This document shows, in pieces, positions 61,465 to 64,000 of a DNA stretch of 64,000 nt. The DNA is taken from contig CM066311.1 in the NCBI GenBank assembly GCA_033807695.1, positions 1,674,001-1,738,000 on the forward strand, given 5' to 3'. The DNA is from Daedaleopsis sinensis (taxonomy: Eukaryota; Basidiomycota; Agaricomycetes; Polyporales; Polyporaceae). The position numbers and the translations under genes were made by a program. The notes under the pieces were generated by a model. That model saw nothing but the letters and a program-made list of their open reading frames with translations. It did no database searches and was not told the origin of the DNA. How positions within the stretch are numbered: position 1 is the first letter of the stretch; every line of letters begins with the position of its first letter.

Positions 61465-63949
61465 TTAATCACCGCGAGTGGATGTGACGGCGACGTCGGT
61501 GTCCTTCTGCCGGAAGAAGTCTTCGTCCGCAACCCATGGAACGAGATGCCTTCCATGGAGATGCCGCCGGATAGTAAGTCACCGGACACGGACTAGCGGG
61601 GAAGAGCACTTACTTTTCTTTCAGATGAGACCTGAGACCATTGAATGTGAGCAGTCGCAGCGGAGGCGGGTCGGCGCAGATGGCAGCGAGCACACAGTGT
61701 CGACAGCCGTACACCTTCCCTGTGTTCACCTCGTCGCCAGTCATACATCTATGAGCCAGGCCACGTTCAAGGGGAGGGTCCGCGTGAGTGTCGACGATCG
61801 TGAATGTGGAGTCTTCATGACGCTTGCAATGCCGACCCTAGAACAGGCATTGAGCAAAAACGAAAAGATAGCACAGGTCGGGAACACATACGACGCTCGC
61901 GACATCCATGGCGAGGGAGCACGAGTGGCACTGCACGCGATCGCCGAGATCCTGTGTGATCTGGAGCGAGTCCACACTGTCCGCGGAAGTGCCGCACAGC
62001 GCCAGCACCTTCGAGATCGCATCGATAGCCTTCGAGATGGTGATCAGGTCCAACAAACGCTATCAAGCGAAGCCGCAGCGGACGGCGAGGAAAGGAGGAG
62101 ATACACACCTGCTGATCCGGCACGAACCGCTCCGCGTTCCACCTGTCCTTGCTCTGTTTCTTCTTCGGTAAATGTGCGCACGCATGCTCGCACGCACGCG
62201 CAAAGTCCATCCCGCCGTCGTCGAGCACCTTCCTCCCCTTGGCCGCGTTCGCCTTGTCGCACCGCGAGCATCTGAAGCGCGCCGTCAGCCGGTCGACAGG
62301 GTGAAGCTTCTTCCTACTCAGGTTCCGCCAGCTAGGGAAGCCGAGGACAGCGGCGAGCGCGACGCGCGCGCCCTCCCGCCACTGCTCGAGGTTCTCGGCG
62401 AGAACGGACGCGACGAACGGGTCCTGCATCGTCCGCTTGTCTGAGCCCGCCGACTCCGTCTCGTATATCTTCACGACGGGCAGCTTGCGGAACTCGCGCA
62501 GGTGTGGCAGGACGGGCACGGGCTTATCCTTCGTCTTCATCCCGTCCCACGTGTCCCGGACCTGGTCCATGCGCGCTTCTTGAGCGCGCGCCTTCTCGCG
62601 CAGCTTTCGCCGCTCTTGACTCTCAGCGATCTCGCGATTAATGGTGGCTACGAGTGGCTTGATCTCTGGAAGGAGAGGATCGTCCGAAGATCAAAAACAG
62701 AGTAGTGAAGCCTGCACGCACCGGCAGAGGTCAGCTGCTCGAGGGAGCGGTTCTTTGCATTGACAATGGTGCTGTACGTTTGGTTGTGCAGCAGATCACG
62801 CACTGCCCAGTCGTTCTCTGACGCAAACGTGGTAGTCCTGGTGGGCAATGCCGAGTTCAGGCTCGTCCTCAGATACCTCACGAAGCATGCGCATCACCTC
62901 TTTTCATTGAACTGGGTAACCTCCTTCCGCTTCGTCTCGTAGGTTTCACTCCACATTTCAAGAGTTTTATAAAACTGAACCACAATATAAGGCTACAGCA
63001 GATCTTTCACAGGAAGACATAACTCACCTGCCTCAGAACAGCGACCGTCTTTGCCACCCCCTCCTTAGTCTTGACGTAGGCCTCTATAGCATCATCTCCG
63101 AGCGCTTGCGCTCTCTTGAACTCGTTGATGGCTTGCTCCCAGTCCGCCTTGCGGATAAAGACCTTGGTAGCACCGCCGCCCATGAATAATGGCCCTGGTA
63201 TCGTATCAGCATTGATTCGGTGCCAGAAGGCATGATACATACTTTCGCTGCGCTCAAGAGTGGCAAGCCAGCTCATGACTTCTGGATATTTTGCCATGAG
63301 ACTGTTCGCTTGGACGAGAGCTTGAGAGCTGTAATAATCCGTGAGCACGTCGACGGAGTTCAAATCTACTCCGCGCTGACTCACCGCCACGTCGTGAGAC
63401 ACTTGGGCTAGGAAGTAGATCGTTAGACTATGGCCGTCCTCGAGGATGAAAGGGAGTGGCTCACTTGATCGCAGAGAGCGGCTCGCAGTTCGAACGAATG
63501 GAACATCTCCCTCGTCCGTTTCCGGCATACCTGTCAATCTCTCAACTCACATGATGCACTGGTCGATGCACAGGGGAAACGCTTGCCTCGCACGTCTTTG
63601 AGTCGAATAGAAAGGCGGCGAAGGACGACTCGGTAAAGTTAGGGGTAAAGTCCGGGATGGGGCCCGGGACGAATCGCCTACGCGCCTCCCGCCAGATGAA
63701 TTCGGTCGCGGTGTTGTTGGCGAGAACCGTGCAGAAGTGCCGGCTCGTCCGCGCGAGCGCGAGTATGTCCCGCGGGGACGGCACGTACGACAGGATCTCC
63801 GCCAGCAGCTCGAGTGGGAACCGGGTGATGTGGCCTGCTGGTAGTATAGCCATCGTCGAGACCGGTCCTTCTACTTCTACTTCCATTTGGTCTTCGGATT
63901 GTAAGCCTGACGAGTCTGAAGACTTCTGACGTTTATTTTCCGGCCTCAT
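61465..63949 (-). CDS. F-box protein with C-terminal zinc-binding (Cys/His) motifs
   Basis: Likely substrate-recognition subunit of an SCF ubiquitin ligase, of a large F-box family common in mushroom-forming fungi. Secure exons: 63587-63949 (starts MRPENKRQ, with the F-box around ITRFPLELLAEILSYVPSPR, residues about 43-85) and 63465-63530 (CEVCRKRTREMFHSFELR, a CxxC zinc motif formed across the splice). Later: a region ending at 63028 (about 63028-63400, internal splicing uncertain), about 62109-62665 (IKPLV to VPDQQ, with CSRCDKA), 61892-62059 (CHSCSLAMDV), 61614-61837 (HCKRHED, then CRHC and HLKEK) and 61465-61549 (ends TSTRGD). Exons around 62,670-63,000 are uncertain. The first intron joins GAG to GTA with a GC donor (GCAAGC). 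I chose ATG 63949; a TTG 12 bases upstream is not a likely fungal start. The substrate is unknown. Confidence 0.78.
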
Positions 63950-64000
63950 TGTATGTTCCAAACCTTGGTCTAATGGATTATGGTGGTCTGGAGGGGGAGT

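Noticed and set aside
63950..63961. Upstream TTG start for the F-box protein
   Set aside because: Nuclear fungal genes very rarely start at TTG, and an ATG with suitable context lies 12 bases downstream.

Overview
The window looks like nuclear DNA of a filamentous basidiomycete (Agaricomycetes, most like a polypore or other wood-decay fungus). The genes are GC-rich and cut by many short GT-AG introns of about 50-60 nt. Exons can be very small, and starts follow pyrimidine-rich leaders. No rRNA, tRNA, CRISPR, prokaryotic operon or intact transposon was seen.

Positions 1 to about 57,517 are a head-to-tail tandem array of a 10.5-10.7 kb unit. There are five full-length units (phased on base 1) and a partial sixth. 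Units start at 1, 10488, 20969, 31436, 42158 and 52884, with lengths 10487, 10481, 10467, 10722, 10726 and a final partial unit. Each unit carries one complete four-exon gene on the + strand for the Swp1/ribophorin II subunit of oligosaccharyltransferase, so the window holds six copies encoding the same 279-residue protein. Downstream and convergent with it, each of the first five units carries a truncated, internally deleted 3' piece of a GH47 alpha-1,2-mannosidase gene. The remaining roughly 9 kb of each unit is non-coding or degenerate and holds scattered exon-like pieces that I could not assign.

The units fall into two sequence types. Type A covers 1 to about 24.6 kb and type B covers about 24.6 to 57 kb, with mosaic tracts that look like gene conversion or unequal crossing-over. 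Units 4 and 5 are almost identical and share a diverged 550-bp block absent from the others.

The array ends inside the 3' part of an intact 13-exon GH47 gene (57,212-59,627, minus strand, 544 residues). The ancestral layout was therefore probably a single convergent SWP1/GH47 pair. A sparse 1.8-kb interval follows, then an F-box protein gene with Cys/His zinc-binding motifs (61,465-63,949, minus) whose start lies 51 bases from the window end.

Functionally, Swp1 acts in N-glycan transfer in the ER and GH47 enzymes trim mannose from N-glycans. The neighbourhood is thus an N-glycosylation pair in which one member has been amplified at least six-fold.
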